Shown one piece after another: positions 35,300 through 48,675 of a stretch of DNA of 64,000 nucleotides (position 1 is the first letter of the stretch; every line of letters begins with the position of its first letter). This stretch comes from Trematomus loennbergii (Eukaryota > Chordata > Actinopteri > Perciformes > Nototheniidae), in NCBI GenBank assembly GCA_012861695.1, contig JAAOOA010000127.1, positions 19,366,255 through 19,430,254 of the forward strand, in the 5' to 3' direction. The translations under genes were made by a program, and so were the position numbers. The notes beneath the pieces are model-generated. The model worked only from the letters and a program-made list of their open reading frames with translations, was not told the origin of the DNA and ran no database searches.

Positions 35300-38200
35300 T
35301 TGCTAGGAGATTCAGCACAAGGGGCAGCAACATTACCGCTCAACAGTGAGTGCAGTGTCCAATGATTATATGTATATTACAGTTAATAATATCATAAGAT
35401 AATATTGTTTCAGGTCCATGCTTTTTTTTCGTTAACACATATCCTACACAAGGGGCAGCTGCATTACAGTGTGTTAAATGTTTATATAATATGTGTCCTA
35501 AAAAGGGGGTAAAGTAAAGTTCTACCAATGTAATGTTGTGTATTGGGAACTTTCTTTTATCGTACATACATTAAACAATATACCTTAACATATCTAGATT
35601 GTATTTCTCATTCAAATTCATTCATTTATATTATTTACAGTACAGACACTATGACTGTCTGACTGGTTTTAATCGAACAAGTGTCTCTAATTCATAATAA
35701 TAATAATTATTGCACATACAAATTTGCACAATTCACTATCATCGTCGAAGGTAATTTATATAATTCCTACACCTTATTTAATTCAGCTTAAATAGTTCCT
35801 TGACTGTTTTAAAGATTACTATTATTGTATGATTTACAGGTTGTAAATCTTTTAAGTGGCATGATGTACTGTATAAATAAAACTGATTTGCATTCAATTT
35901 GAGCCGTGCAGTAGCAGAAGTCCTCATCAGACTGCACAGATTCCTCATGCGTCCATTGGATGGCAGTGTGATGCTACAGTGGCTCTGACTTCAGGCTAGC
36001 CCAGAAAAGATGTGAGGTTATGTAAAAAATGATGGATGGCTAGATATTTGCATGACATCTTGATAAAAATGTCCATCCGAGAAAGGAAGTTATCATCTAG
36101 CGCTGTTAGCAGGAGAATGTGTCTGTACACCACACATCTGTACATGCATCTCAAATTGATCTGGAGGATGTGAACATCTGGTGTATTTAGGACACCATGA
36201 AAAACTGTCATTTTTCCAGATGCTATATACATATTCTCACTAACTAACCCACCAACAGGAGGGTTTTTGTATTAAATTAAAGGGGTGAAAGAGGGATATC
36301 TATACATAGCCTCAGCTTTATATCAGAGATCCCACATAATCGTAGAACTCAGTATGAACACTTCAAAAAGGGTGATTTTCTTCAGTGATTCATTTTTACG
36401 TGGGATTTAAAGTATTATATCTAACTGGGGTTTTGCCATAACATGCTGCTCACCCAATGACAAAGCATCATCTCCACACATTTCCTTCTCTTTCCATCTC
36501 ATTTACTTAGACTCGCTCTGCATCTTCACCTCTGTCACATCACTTCTTGCTCTCTCCATCTGCCCAACGCTGGCAGCCTATCTTTACCAAGCTGTTGCTT
36601 CTGTTGCCGTTCCACACTCTTTCTTTCTTGACGTGCTGTCGTGCCAAGCCTGGGACTGTTCATTATCTTTCTCAAAAAAATAACTACAGGGGAACGCCTG
36701 CATCATTGAAACTGACAGTCTCATTTCCTGCTTCTTTTCTTTCAACACAATGTGCACATTATTGGCATATCTAATTAAAACTCACAGGGTTCCATACAGC
36801 AGGAATAGACCAGCCGCCTATTTTCATTCCAGTTAAAGATTCCAGCAGATGATTTCACTTATTGGACCAGCTTCAGATAGGAAGAGCCCATCAGTGCAAG
36901 CACCTGCTGTTTGAAATGAAAACCTGCAGACTCTCCACGTCATCTCTTCAGTACAGCAATCTATGTTTGTTCTGCATTTGGATCATTCACATACAATATG
37001 AATGTGCTGTAGCCTGGCCCAGCTATAGACGATTTATGATCACATTTAGAATAAAAGTGAAGGAGGGAGGGTGTTCACATTTGAGATACCACTTAGAATA
37101 CAGAGGGAGCTTTAAAGACTGAAAAAAGGTGGGTGCAGTGTTTCTAAAAATAGATGGAGGGGATGCAAGCATGGGTCTCCCGTCGAGTTGATGTGTTTGT
37201 CTCGCCTGCAGCCGTCTGTTGTAATTCAGGGAGGGACCAACCCTCGGCCCTGTCTGCAGGAGCTCGGCTGCGCTTCCTGCCCAACTCTGAGCCAGGAGGA
37301 GAGTCTCCACAGTTTCTCTGTCGGTTCAATAACCTGTTTCTGTGTCTGCCATACAATAGCATGGCATTCATATTTAGAGAGACATAAAGAGACAGCTCAG
37401 GCGCCAAGACCCCTCTTTGTGTGTCAGGTCTCTGAGGTGCTTTCTCTGCTTCACTGCCTCTCTGTTCTGGGTCTTATCTCCTTCCTGCTTCCTTTTTGAC
37501 TTCTCTACTTAATAGGCAAATCTGGCACAGGTACGGTTTGGAGTAAATTGCATTGTCATCTTTTTCCATTTCGAGTTTCAGTCATCTTTGGTGCGTGCAA
37601 TGCTGAAGAGGCAGGCTGTGACGAGCAGAGGGGGATTCAGGCATGAAATAAGATATTTTAAATCAAAACATGTACATCACCTGACATGTACAATATTGAC
37701 TATTATGTAACTCGATGAGAAGAAGATTACATTAAAGACTAACTATTTCATCATGTTGATGTTGCAATATTGAATGTTTATAATGTCTAATGGACACACA
37801 CACACGAAATGAAACAAACTGCAATGAGAGCTAAGTAATGAGAGTGTCATCGTCCTTGAAAATGGGATGAAAGATTTCCTCTGAGTGTAGCATAGCTTTG
37901 CAATTCATTTACCTTCATGCTGACTAATGTTATGCTCAGAGTATTTTTGAATTGCACTCAAAAAAAACAACCTTTTCAAATAGTCATCTTTATCAGCAAA
38001 TGTTAGAACAATTTGAATTTGAATGGTGTCATTACACTCTAATCACTTATATTGCAGTTTAGTTACACTGTAATGTGCATTATGTGAGACAAAACATGGC
38101 CACAACCATTTAGATACCCCTGTTCACATTTTGCTGTCTGGCTGTTTTTTTATTTCTGGTCTTGAAACCTGACTTCTAATTAGGGTAAGAGTTAATGTAA

Positions 38201-41200
38201 CAGCATAAATCATATTTTAAACATACACAAAATAAGTATGTATCCAAGTTGACCTATTTAACCCCTTTAACAATTGTCCAAAATATAAAATAATTCAAAA
38301 ATCCAAAGATATTGAGTTTATTTATCAGTAAAAGAAAAACATGTTTCATGACAAAAAGAGAGCATACAGTCACAATTAGGAGCTTGAAAGTCTACAGTCA
38401 GGCTAGAACCTCTGTGAGTACTTGGCAATGATTTGTTTTCTATAATCAGCATACTTAGAATATCACAATGACTATATCCGCCTCAGTTTAGCAGTTTGTT
38501 GCCACTAAATGTATCATTAGAGGATCACCCAAATTATATGAATCTATCCCCTCGAGACCTTGGATCTCTTGAATTACAATTTCCGTGGCAATTTATCGGG
38601 TTGTAGTCAAGTCGTTTGACTATGAAAACACAAATACCAACCTCATGGTGGTACTGAAGAAGAATTCAGAGGATCACTTAAGTCAGTAAGACTTCTGAGG
38701 ACCATGAAAGGAAACCTATGAAATGTAGAGAACCTACAGAGTAGTTCAGGTGCATTCCCACCCCTAAATTCACTTTAACATGAAAAAGGCTCGAGTCCCT
38801 CTCTATAACCAGTGTTTGGTTTTTGACAACTGTAGAAACATACAACGATGGACCAGGAAAATGACTTGCTCCTTTTAAGATGTGAAGCTTTCATTCTAAG
38901 ATAAATAACACAAAACAATTCATAGTTCTATGGGATTAAACACAAATAAAAACATATTTATTATATTCCTTATCTGCCAATAAATCCCCCTGAACACCGG
39001 TCCTTTAAAGAAAGAAATGTTTTCAAAGAAAGACCATTGAATCTCTGTACAGTTCTTTTGTAAAAATGATTCTTTAATATGGAACAAAATCAGAGCTCAG
39101 CTCCATGGCTCCGTCCACCCAACACACTCTGTAACACTGATGGGTGGAGGAGAACGAGAAAATCAACCAGTAAGATCACAGTCCGCTCGGCCAAAAAACA
39201 GGAGAGGCTAAAAAAACATGGAACGCAAAACCAAAGTGCTACTGGGTTTGACCTCGAGACGCCCTTGCTCCCTTCCCTCCTGACCCAGGATGTGACCACA
39301 GGGACGCGCCTCTCTGCCGCCCCCCAGGGCTCTGCCACCTTCTCACCCACCTCACCCTTTTCTTCCCCATGAGGTTGGTGTGAAGGCGGGTAACGGACGA
39401 GCAGAGAGGCGAGTGTGCTGGTCTTTATGCTGAGCGTGCCATCAGCTCTCAGAGGGACGTGAACACAGACAAGACGTCTTGGTTATTATCATGGCTCCAG
39501 CGGAAATGTCTGCAGCTCAGTCCCTCTGCTGTTTTTACTCCCCCAGTTTACGTGGTAATCTAATCGTCTTTAAAATGTTGCTCACTTGAGATTTAGATGG
39601 AATGTTTGAAGTGTTTGAGGAAATGAGACGAGGTAGGAGGGAGAGGCCGTCTGCGGAGGCCGCCCAGTAAGAACCCGTTACTATCCTAACACAGGGACAT
39701 CAACAGAAGTACTACACAGATATGTACAGAGCAACCAAGCAACACATCGGAATACTTAGTAATAAATCTGGTGTGGGAAAGGGAAGGTAATAATAATCCA
39801 CTACGAATGCACATATCCCACTACTTTTTTTTGTGTGTAGTTGGTCCAATCTTTAAGGCTATTCTCTTTCTCTTGCTACAAACGGGGCGGCAGTGAAGCC
39901 ACCACAACATAGATTTGAGCATCAGGGCTGTGCTTGACATCTGATTATGGCTGCTTTGTGTCTCTGCGTGCTGAGCTGGCAGCTGCCCTTCTCCTCGGGG
40001 ATTGTGAAGAGAGGTGGATAAAAGTACAACTCCGTGAAGAGAAGCAGAAACATGAACAGGGATGAGGATGCTCTTTTTTTGTGCTAAATCATTCTCTGGT
40101 CCACAGAGTGCTGTAGGAAAAACTAGGTAATGTGCAGTGTGACGGATGAGAGATGCTAATGGACAAAGAATCACAAATAGATGAGGAAGCATGGATTACT
40201 GGGAAATTAGACTCTGGTGGTGTTTGCATTACAAGCTGAATGGGAGAGTAAATGAGAAATCGAGCAGAGGAAGTCAAAATCTATACGTGTAGGACGAAGC
40301 GTAATGAGGAAGACGAGTGGAAACAAGGAAACACGGAGAGAAGAGAGAGGGCATCTGCCAGCTTCAGCCAACAGTCATCCTGCACCTTAACACACACTGC
40401 GTCACATGACACTACACAACTACATCAGAGATAGGGGTGGGGAGGCACTGCACAGAGAGCACTAGTACTACCATGGACGGACACACACCTAACACACACA
40501 CCCGCACACACACACATACACACACTACTGCACAGGGTCCCAGTCTGCGTTCCACTGCACTCTCCTGGCTGCCAGAACCTTGCTGTGTCTTGTTAAGAAA
40601 AAACAACAAACGAACCAATTAACAAACAAACGGACGAAAAGAAGAAACAACACACACTTTGGATCCCACTGGCAATAATAAAAAAACAAACCAGAAACGA
40701 AACCTAGGATATAAAAAGAGCCAGTGGCACCGGGTTTTACAGAAAGCATTTTCTCAATGACTGGCTTTTGAACAGCTCTACGCTTTTTCTTTTAGTCTAC
40801 CAAGTATATACTATTAACCTTACCAGGCAGCTAAAATCTATACAGTACTGTAATTTTTCATATATTTATAGATATTTATACACTATACAAAGTTGGCAAA
40901 AATACATAAATAAATACATTAAATCAGATTGTACACATCACAATTGTGTGTTTTAAGTTAGGGCACTCTTTGTTGAAGAGGTGGGCCATGGCAAGTGGAG
41001 AAAGGAGTTGAAGAAACAGGAGTGTTACCCTCGACATCCCTCAAAATTCAAAAGAGTGACCATCAGACTTGGTAAGTAATATTTCAGTGTATGGCATTAG
41101 GACTCGATAAGTGTATTGCTTATTACCTACCTGATTAAAATGTCCGCATTATGGCAGGAGTTAGAGTATGCTCTAACTGAATCACAATTCTATTTACAAC

Positions 41201-43185
41201 CAGCGAGGAAAGAAAAAACAAACAACTTCAGAAGGATCAGGATTCAAGGATTCATATTCTGAATTTATTCTCAGTGGATCGATAAGCGACAGATAGTGTG
41301 TGTATGTGTGTGTGTGTTTGTTTGTTTGTTTTCTGACTCCTCGTGGGACTCCCTCTAAAGGATGGTATTACAAATGAAGGCAGGACTGTATTCCATGTCC
41401 TTCCTGCAGGCAGCTGCTGGGAGTATCTGCTGTATCATATCATGTCTGTGGCGGAGACAGTCCTAAAAGTAACCAAACTGATAAGCTCTGTCCTTGTACT
41501 GTACATAAACCCAGCCAGATACACAAGGCTGTGGCATATGGAAAATAGGGGAGTAGGCGTACAGACACCTGCAGGGACTGTTATTAAAAATAACTGGACT
41601 ACAGCCCTGTGCATTTTCTTTTTTGGATGCAGCAGAGGGCCGGACATATGTCTGTTGAGAAGGCACAGGGCAGATTTTTGGAGAAATCAATCTTACTCTA
41701 CCTCACAAAACCCCTCATTTCAATACGTCTGCTATATGGGGTTCATAGCACTAGTCCTGGATTTTTCTTGCTGGAGTTTCAAAGTTCATACAAATATCTG
41801 ATAAAAGAGGAGACGAGCATATAATGTGGCAAGTTCATGGCAGTGCTTAATCATGAGTTTTCCCCCAGAATAGGAAGCTGAATCACAAGCAAATTGTCTT
41901 TCCAGGGTCGGAGTATGACAAACATCCTCCCACTTGGAAATCTCCCACCTCCTTACATGCCCATCCCCATGTATGGCCTCCAGCAGAGCAATAATGACTG
42001 CAAATTCAATGAGGAAGGCATCATCAGTGTCAGTGCAGGGCCAATCCTGTCTAACACAATGGCATTACAGTAAATCCCCAAGCCTATAAGCAGACGGGGT
42101 GAGATGTGATGCCAAGCGACCGGGCAGACTGTCTCCACAGGGAGGTGTCTTCTTACACAGCCAAAGACCGCTTCAAATTTATAGTAGAAGTACAACAATG
42201 TGTCACGCCGTGAGTAAGACGGGCTACAATTTGCGCCACATATCTCTCAGTCCACTTCCTGATAATGTCGGGGGGTAAAGGTATGTGGCAGTGTTGCTAC
42301 AGCGGGATGTGTTGGGTATCACTCCTTCCCTTTGTTTCTCTAGCCTCAACCTCACGACACCTCCAACAAAAATACAGCGGACATCAAAAGCCCTTATTCA
42401 AGAAGGGCAGGTATAATCAGCTTCAGCATCATCAACATCACCACTGTTATTCATCAACATCATTGTTTTCTTCATCATTTTAAGTGACAAAAGAAAACTC
42501 GGCGTACAACAAATGTTAATTCTCACCAACGATATTTACATAAAGGTTCCAAAAACAGAAGGATTTTCTTATCACATTTTTATAAAGAAATAAACCCAAC
42601 ACAAGAACACCAAGCACACACATACATACACACTGACCGACAGTCAAATGTGAACAGAAAGAAAAAAGATATTATTACTCGTTATTGTTTTTCATATTCA
42701 TTTTGTTACCATTCAAATAATGCTTACTTGAACCCTGATTGGGAGAAGTCACATTGGTTTTCACCAAATGCTTAAAACAATTGAAAGGGTGAGTTAGGGG
42801 AGGCGAGGTCTGTCTGCGCAGGGTGAGACCCAAACACGAAATGACCGCACAATGACAAATGTGACCCAGAAGACTTTAGGGCTGACTCAGCTGTCATAAT
42901 AGGATTCAGCAGAATAAAACATCAGCTGCAGTCCCTCCAGTATGAGATAAGTACAGCCTGATTTGAATGCAGACACACACAAAGTTCTCTAAGACATAAA
43001 GCACAGTTTCCTTTAAATTAATATTGCACACACTACAGCAAAGCAGGCACCTTTCCAATAGAGTGAGTCATTGACACTCATCTTATGAAAGCCATCCATC
43101 AATGGAAATCTAATGCCGCAGAATCACGAGGGTGGGAGTATGGCAAGGACAAACAATATCACTCGCTTCATTTAGAAGATCTTAT
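35300..43185. other. Long non-coding stretch between saxo4 and syt7, left part
   Basis: I found no exon with similarity and splice support on either strand. It contains scattered AT-rich DNA, a CA-rich patch at 40478-40528 and short unsupported open frames (39079-39372, 39821-40192, 41343-41801). The part nearest syt7 may be syt7 3' UTR. Confidence 0.5.
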
Positions 43186-43189
43186 ATTT

Positions 43190-43545
43190 TAAGCGAAATG
43201 CTAGTCAGTAGAAATAAAAAAATACTTTAAGTACAGCATCAAAATATATTTAAGGTACACATAGTAAAGTAGTCAATATGCCGAAGGGCCCATTTCAGAA
43301 AACAATATATTTGATATCACTGTATTTTAACTATTAATGCATCTATCACTGTAATGTTGCAGCTGGCGAAGCTAATTCTAACTACTTTATACACTGATGG
43401 TTATCTTAACCTATAATAATATATCATAATGTATAAGTCATACTTTGCATTAATTATCTTAATCTGCGAGGTAGCTAACTTAAAATATAATTATCAAATA
43501 TATGAAGTAGAGTACAAGTCCTTCAAAACTGTACGCACAGTGTTG
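43190..43545. repeat. Common fish interspersed repeat, near full length
   Basis: AATACTTTAAGTACAGCATC, GATATCACTGTATTTTAAC, ATGTTGCAGCTGGCGAAGCT, AACTACTTTATACACTGATGG and GAAGTAGAGTAC occur in the order seen in a very abundant teleost repeat. Fragments also occur at 23140, 25930, 26810 and 61115. Confidence 0.6.
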
Positions 43546-44762
43546 AGTAAATGTTACTTCCCACGACTGCACAATGGCAATGCTAACGTGCTAATATTAA
43601 CCAGTATAATGTTTACTATGGCTGTGACAAATGGACTTTTCCTAAAGTAAAGGCAACCTTCAGATTGACCACCTTATAAAGAGAAATCAAAGCACCTTGG
43701 TTAAAATGTAATTGAAAGTGTCAGTTTGATGAGCCTTAATTCTGTGGCAGAGTTGTGGACAGTGTCAGTCTTCTTGAACGAAACCTCAGCAATCAAACGG
43801 TAATTATCCACACCTTCACCGACCAATGACCTGCCAGAGGATGAATCACTGATGAAAAAAAAGCGAGGCTGAACACAAGGAGAGCAGGTACACAGAGTGG
43901 AGTTAGCCTGAGAAAAGTCGCCAACATATGCAGCACTGCCATGCTGTATTCATGAGCCCAAGATTGTTGAAGGTCGTTGCTGGCAGTGCTGGTGCCAAAA
44001 GAAACGCAGCTCCTTAAGAGTTGTTGAGACAGGTGGCAGGATAATAAAACTGGGATTTTGAAATTACTTTCTCCTCTGTACTGTTCGGCTCTGAGCTTAC
44101 CATCCATTTTAATGGTGTTGCTTTTTGACTGCTGGCGCTGAGAGAATAAAAGGTTTGAGACTCCTGGTTATTTTAAGGAAAGTGCAACTTTCTGGGTACC
44201 CTGTGATGAATCATATGCCACAGTGTTCCTCTTCTTAGGAAAGTAGAGGGTATAGTACTGTACAGACACATTTGAGAGTTTTTTCAGTCAGTTTCAGATT
44301 AAAAAGTTAACTTTGTGACAACGAGGATGAATTGTCACTTGATATCTTTTATTTAAATTAATAAGAATAAATGATGGATTAGAATTACCATAGGTAGAGT
44401 TTACAACTTTCTTCTTTAACAGTTCAAATACTTCACTGTTTTACCAGCCCAATACTTGCTGACTTCTCCTAATTTTATGAAGATAATCAATTTTTTAGCT
44501 TGATTTTGTACTGATGACATGTTTTAAAGGTCAGCTAAGTAAAAGTGAATTACATTTGAGTATGTTTCCACCTTCAACAAATATGCAGTTAATGTAAAAG
44601 AGAGGGGTTTAATCCTCATCTAAATATTGGGTTTCAATAAGGCCAGAATAAATCTGTAAAATTTAAATAATAATTACTATATTGCGATAAAAAATGATCT
44701 TCCATTGATATTATTTTCACATTTACTTATAGCAGTGGGGTCTTTGGTAACCCAATAAATGA
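43546..44762. other. Non-coding stretch between repeats
   Basis: No exon or element with clear ends was seen. An open frame at 43793-44107 on the minus strand is unsupported. Confidence 0.5.
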
Positions 44763-45151
44763 TTAAAGGTAGGGTAGGTAAGTTTGAAAAACCGGCTCGA
44801 GATCGCTAGAATTTGAAAATACACGACCGGAGAAAATCTGCCACTTCCTTACAGAGCCCCTCCTCCAACACACACGAACGCGCACATGACCAATGAGGGC
44901 ACGAGATAAGTTTGTGCACAGATGGAAGGCTGACAGGCAGGTAGGCCATCCAGTTACTTTAGCCGGGCCGGCTAAAATGATTGGTCGTACTTTTTACAGT
45001 ATTACGGCTTCCACAGATGATATTTTTTTATGGATTTTTTGTCAAAGCACTTAAGATATTCATTGCCATCGGGATGTTAAGAGCATTCCATGGAATATAA
45101 CAAAAAGTGTATCTCGAGCCAGTTTCTCAAAATTACATACCCTACCTTTAA
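44763..45151. mobile_element. MITE family A, copy 3 (full length)
   Basis: TTAAAGGTAGGGTAGG at the left and CATACCCTACCTTTAA at the right, 389 bases, the same length as copy 1 and closely similar throughout. TTAA at both ends. Confidence 0.87.
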
Positions 45152-48100
45152 GGTCAATAACTTCCTGTCTTTGCCAAACTGTCACTGCTACAGTAATTAC
45201 TTAATGGCATTCCACTTAACTTTTTGAAAATAAAAAATGACCATGGAATGAATTTGCATTTAAGAACTCTGTAATGCAAAAGCACTCAGTACTTTTCTAA
45301 AAGCTTCCAGCCTCCAGTGCACCTTTGAGGATCAGTAACAGCACACTATGCCTCATGTTACTAAAAATAAAGCCATATCCCCCAGTTTACAGGGTCACTG
45401 ATGACTAAGCGTTGCAAACCCTCGTAGCATAGCAATTTATCTCTCCTTGAGCTACTTGTAATCATAGTGAAAGGAAATGGCAGCGGTATTGTGTTGACTC
45501 ATCACCTGCACACCTGCGCATTCAAACCACGTTCGGTTTTCACAGCTTTACACAGCGATTGCTTCCTGATTATTCTCTTCATTTTGACTGACACATCTTC
45601 ATCCCCATCCATCATCTTCATGCCTACTAATGGAAATGCTTCATAGTTAGTTTTTATTCCTAGCGAGTATTAGCTCTGCAAATAGTGAGTCCCTAATGTC
45701 CAAGAAAGCAGATATTACTGCGTTCTGACCAACTAATAGGAAGGTAATGTGCTGTGACACTGCAGGCAGAGGCTGTCAAAACAGTGGGCCCTGCTCCACG
45801 GCTGGCCAATTGTTCTGAAGGGTGCTGGACTGGATCAGTGCATCACAGCAGCACCGAGGCTCACACCAAATGCACTGCCCAGAACACACTCGCAGCAAAC
45901 AGTGCGCTGCCAACACCGGCCTATAGAGACCCTGGATGAGGACTAACCTGGTGCAGATAAGACTACAATAACATCTCTCTGGTGGTGATCAGGTACATCA
46001 AAACAAGCAAAAAAGCATTAGATACTATCAAGGGATTGCATGAAAGAGGGAATAAAATGTACTGCAGGGCCCAAAGTATCTTAGGTATACTTTTAATGGG
46101 GCCAGTTGAAAGTAACTTCAAACGCTGCATTAACAGAAGCAGGGATGCTTCAACTAAAAACAAACAACTGATTTATTTGCTCGGTGAGTCAGTCAAACAT
46201 GACAGATGTTCGAAAGGTGGATGCTCATTTAGACATAAAAACCAGGCTGCTACAGAAAAACACAAATCCTGACAGGATTATGCTTCACAAGTCTTTATGA
46301 ATGTGAAAACACACACTGTTAGAATAGAGAGAGTACACTAAGAAAGCTCTTAATGGCTGACGGTATTCATGGTGCCGCTCTAACTGTTTTATTTACGTTA
46401 CAGCAATATCGAGCTGAGCTGAATGTGCGTGACAAGCAGGGCATCTACCAGTACACTCTGTGGTGCTTTCAAGCACTCAGGGAAAAGATAATGTCTAATC
46501 TGCTTCCACAGTATCTCGCGGCGGCAGATCAGACCATCATCTAATATCACACGAACTGTCTGGGTCATTCGCAGTGTCTGTGAACGGCAACAAAAACTCA
46601 GAGAAAGGCATGACATCTTTTTTTTCTTTCCGCACTAAAGCATGAATCCACATCTGCCTTGCTGTTTCCAGACATGCACCAGTTGCTCAGCATCATGGAC
46701 TCACATAGGAGCGCCGAGACTCTTCGCTAGAGCTCTGACAGCGCTCGCTGTGATCAACACTTTGTCTAATAGCACCGTGGTGGTGGCCAGCCTGCGTGTG
46801 ACAAGCAGACAAGCGCGACCTCTCTATCCTCGCCTGACAATCAGACACTAGCGGCCCGACACCAGGAGTCTGGCAGCTGACGTACACAAACACACACTTG
46901 CACATATATTTGTACTCAGGTGCACTGAGGAAAACGGGGAACAAAAAGAGGAGAATGAGAGCCCTACATCCCTCCTCTGTGTCCTTCACTTCATCTCCAA
47001 ACCCTGAAATGACACAGAAGACGTCTCCTCTCCCCAACTGCTGCTCACCCTTTCAGATACTCCTCCCTTAATGTTCACCAGAACTGTAATCATCATCAAA
47101 ACTGTCGTTATCATTATTATTGTTATAACATTTTCAAAAAGTGCAGATAGAACTTCCCTGTGCCCTCGTTCTGAAGGCTGGGCAGTAAAGTAGGATGGGG
47201 GAAACAATGGCAGTAAGAAGAGCAAGAAGAGCACAAGATGAGAAAGAGAAAAGAGAAGAAGATTCCTGCCAAGTCTGAGTCGTGTTGCTCCTGTGAACAG
47301 ACACACACATACACATAGCAAGAGGCACACATGAACCCAGCACACCTTCAGTCGTGGAGATAGACCTCCATCAGCACATGACCACAAAACAGGACAAAGA
47401 TCATAGCGTCAATGAACAGACGGAAGTGTGCACGAAACCAAATGCATGTGCACAAACAGCGCAAACGTGTTGCTTCTGTTTTCATCTTAAAATTGGAAGA
47501 AGATTTTAAATAGGTTTCCTCAGTCGGTGATGCTGTGAAAAATGACATCATGGTATCATGTGGGATTTCATTTTGTTTGGGTCTTTTCCATCTTCTTTTT
47601 CTCTCTCCGTCTCAGGGCTTTTTGTCTGGAAAAATCAGGAGCGATCCATTTCACAAGTTTATTGTGTTCCTGCTTTCCCAGTTTTGGAAAGTCCAGTTTT
47701 TTTTTTTTTCTTTTTAATCTCTATTTTTGTTGGAGCTACAGCACAGCACCCACAGCACACAGACGACAAGGAGGGGTGGGGGTCCAGAAAGGCTGGATAC
47801 ACTAATATTGTGCCAGAGGAAGAGAAAGAGGAAACCATAAGGATAAAAAGAGATGAAGGAGAGCATAGAGGGGGAAAAAAGAGGGAGAGAAGAGAAAGCA
47901 GTATCAACAATTTCATCCCGAGTTTAGCAGGTTTCATCACAAACCGAGTATTGATTGCTTTCCACGACTTCAGCTGAACATTAAACCACTTTTGAGTAAA
48001 AGGAGGGAGGCTGAAATGGACAGGATATAGTACAATTGAGACAGATGACAAGGCGTCAAATGATGAGAAAAGAGGGATGGGAAACAACAGACAGGCTATG

Positions 48101-48675
48101 GATAGCATACGTTACATTAATCATGGGTATAGGGGGAGTTCTGCCAATCTATTCCTAATATATTAATATGTACATGTACATAATGTACATACTGTATAGT
48201 ATTGTTTACCTGGAATAGTCATACAATAGGATTATATGAGATTAGATCGTTACTTAAGATTCTCTGTGATCCCACGGGACTGGCACCTTAAATGGGTCGA
48301 GGGTTGCAGTGCAGTTCAGAACCAAGGGGTCGACAAAGAAACTGAATATCGGACCTCCACAGGCAAAGTGCATAAGGACAGACAGACATACAGACAGTCA
48401 GAAACAGGGGGACCATTGGCAAAGTCGTGAGACACAGAAACTAAGACACAGCTGTATGAAGAGGAGGGAATAGAATAAGTTAGAAGAGTGGGAGAGGAAT
48501 AGAGATTTTGAAAGAAAAAGAGTTTAAAGGTTTAAAAGAGCAGATGGCTAATTGTACCCGTGTTTCGCAGCCTGGCAGCAAGTCAGTCTTGTGCATAAGG
48601 ATAGGTGGGAGGAGGGGGGGGGGGGAGGGGGAGTGGGAGACGGAGAGGGGCCGTGGACGAAGCTGGGCGGTGCGA
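45152..48675. other. Non-coding stretch downstream of syt7, possibly its 3' UTR
   Basis: No exon was recognised. The run at 47697-47712 is poly(T). The segment 48605-48650 is G-rich (C-rich in the syt7 transcript sense) with a G run of 12 at 48615-48626. The open frame 47659-48108 is unsupported. Part of this is probably the syt7 3' UTR because the stop codon is at 48676. Confidence 0.5.

Noticed and set aside
47659..48108. 149-codon minus-strand open frame near syt7
   Set aside because: Low-complexity Ser/Leu/Pro-rich translation of purine-rich DNA; no similarity.
48605..48650. G-rich run as a regulatory quadruplex
   Set aside because: Real G run, but its length is unreliable given the homopolymer errors, and no function can be argued from sequence alone.
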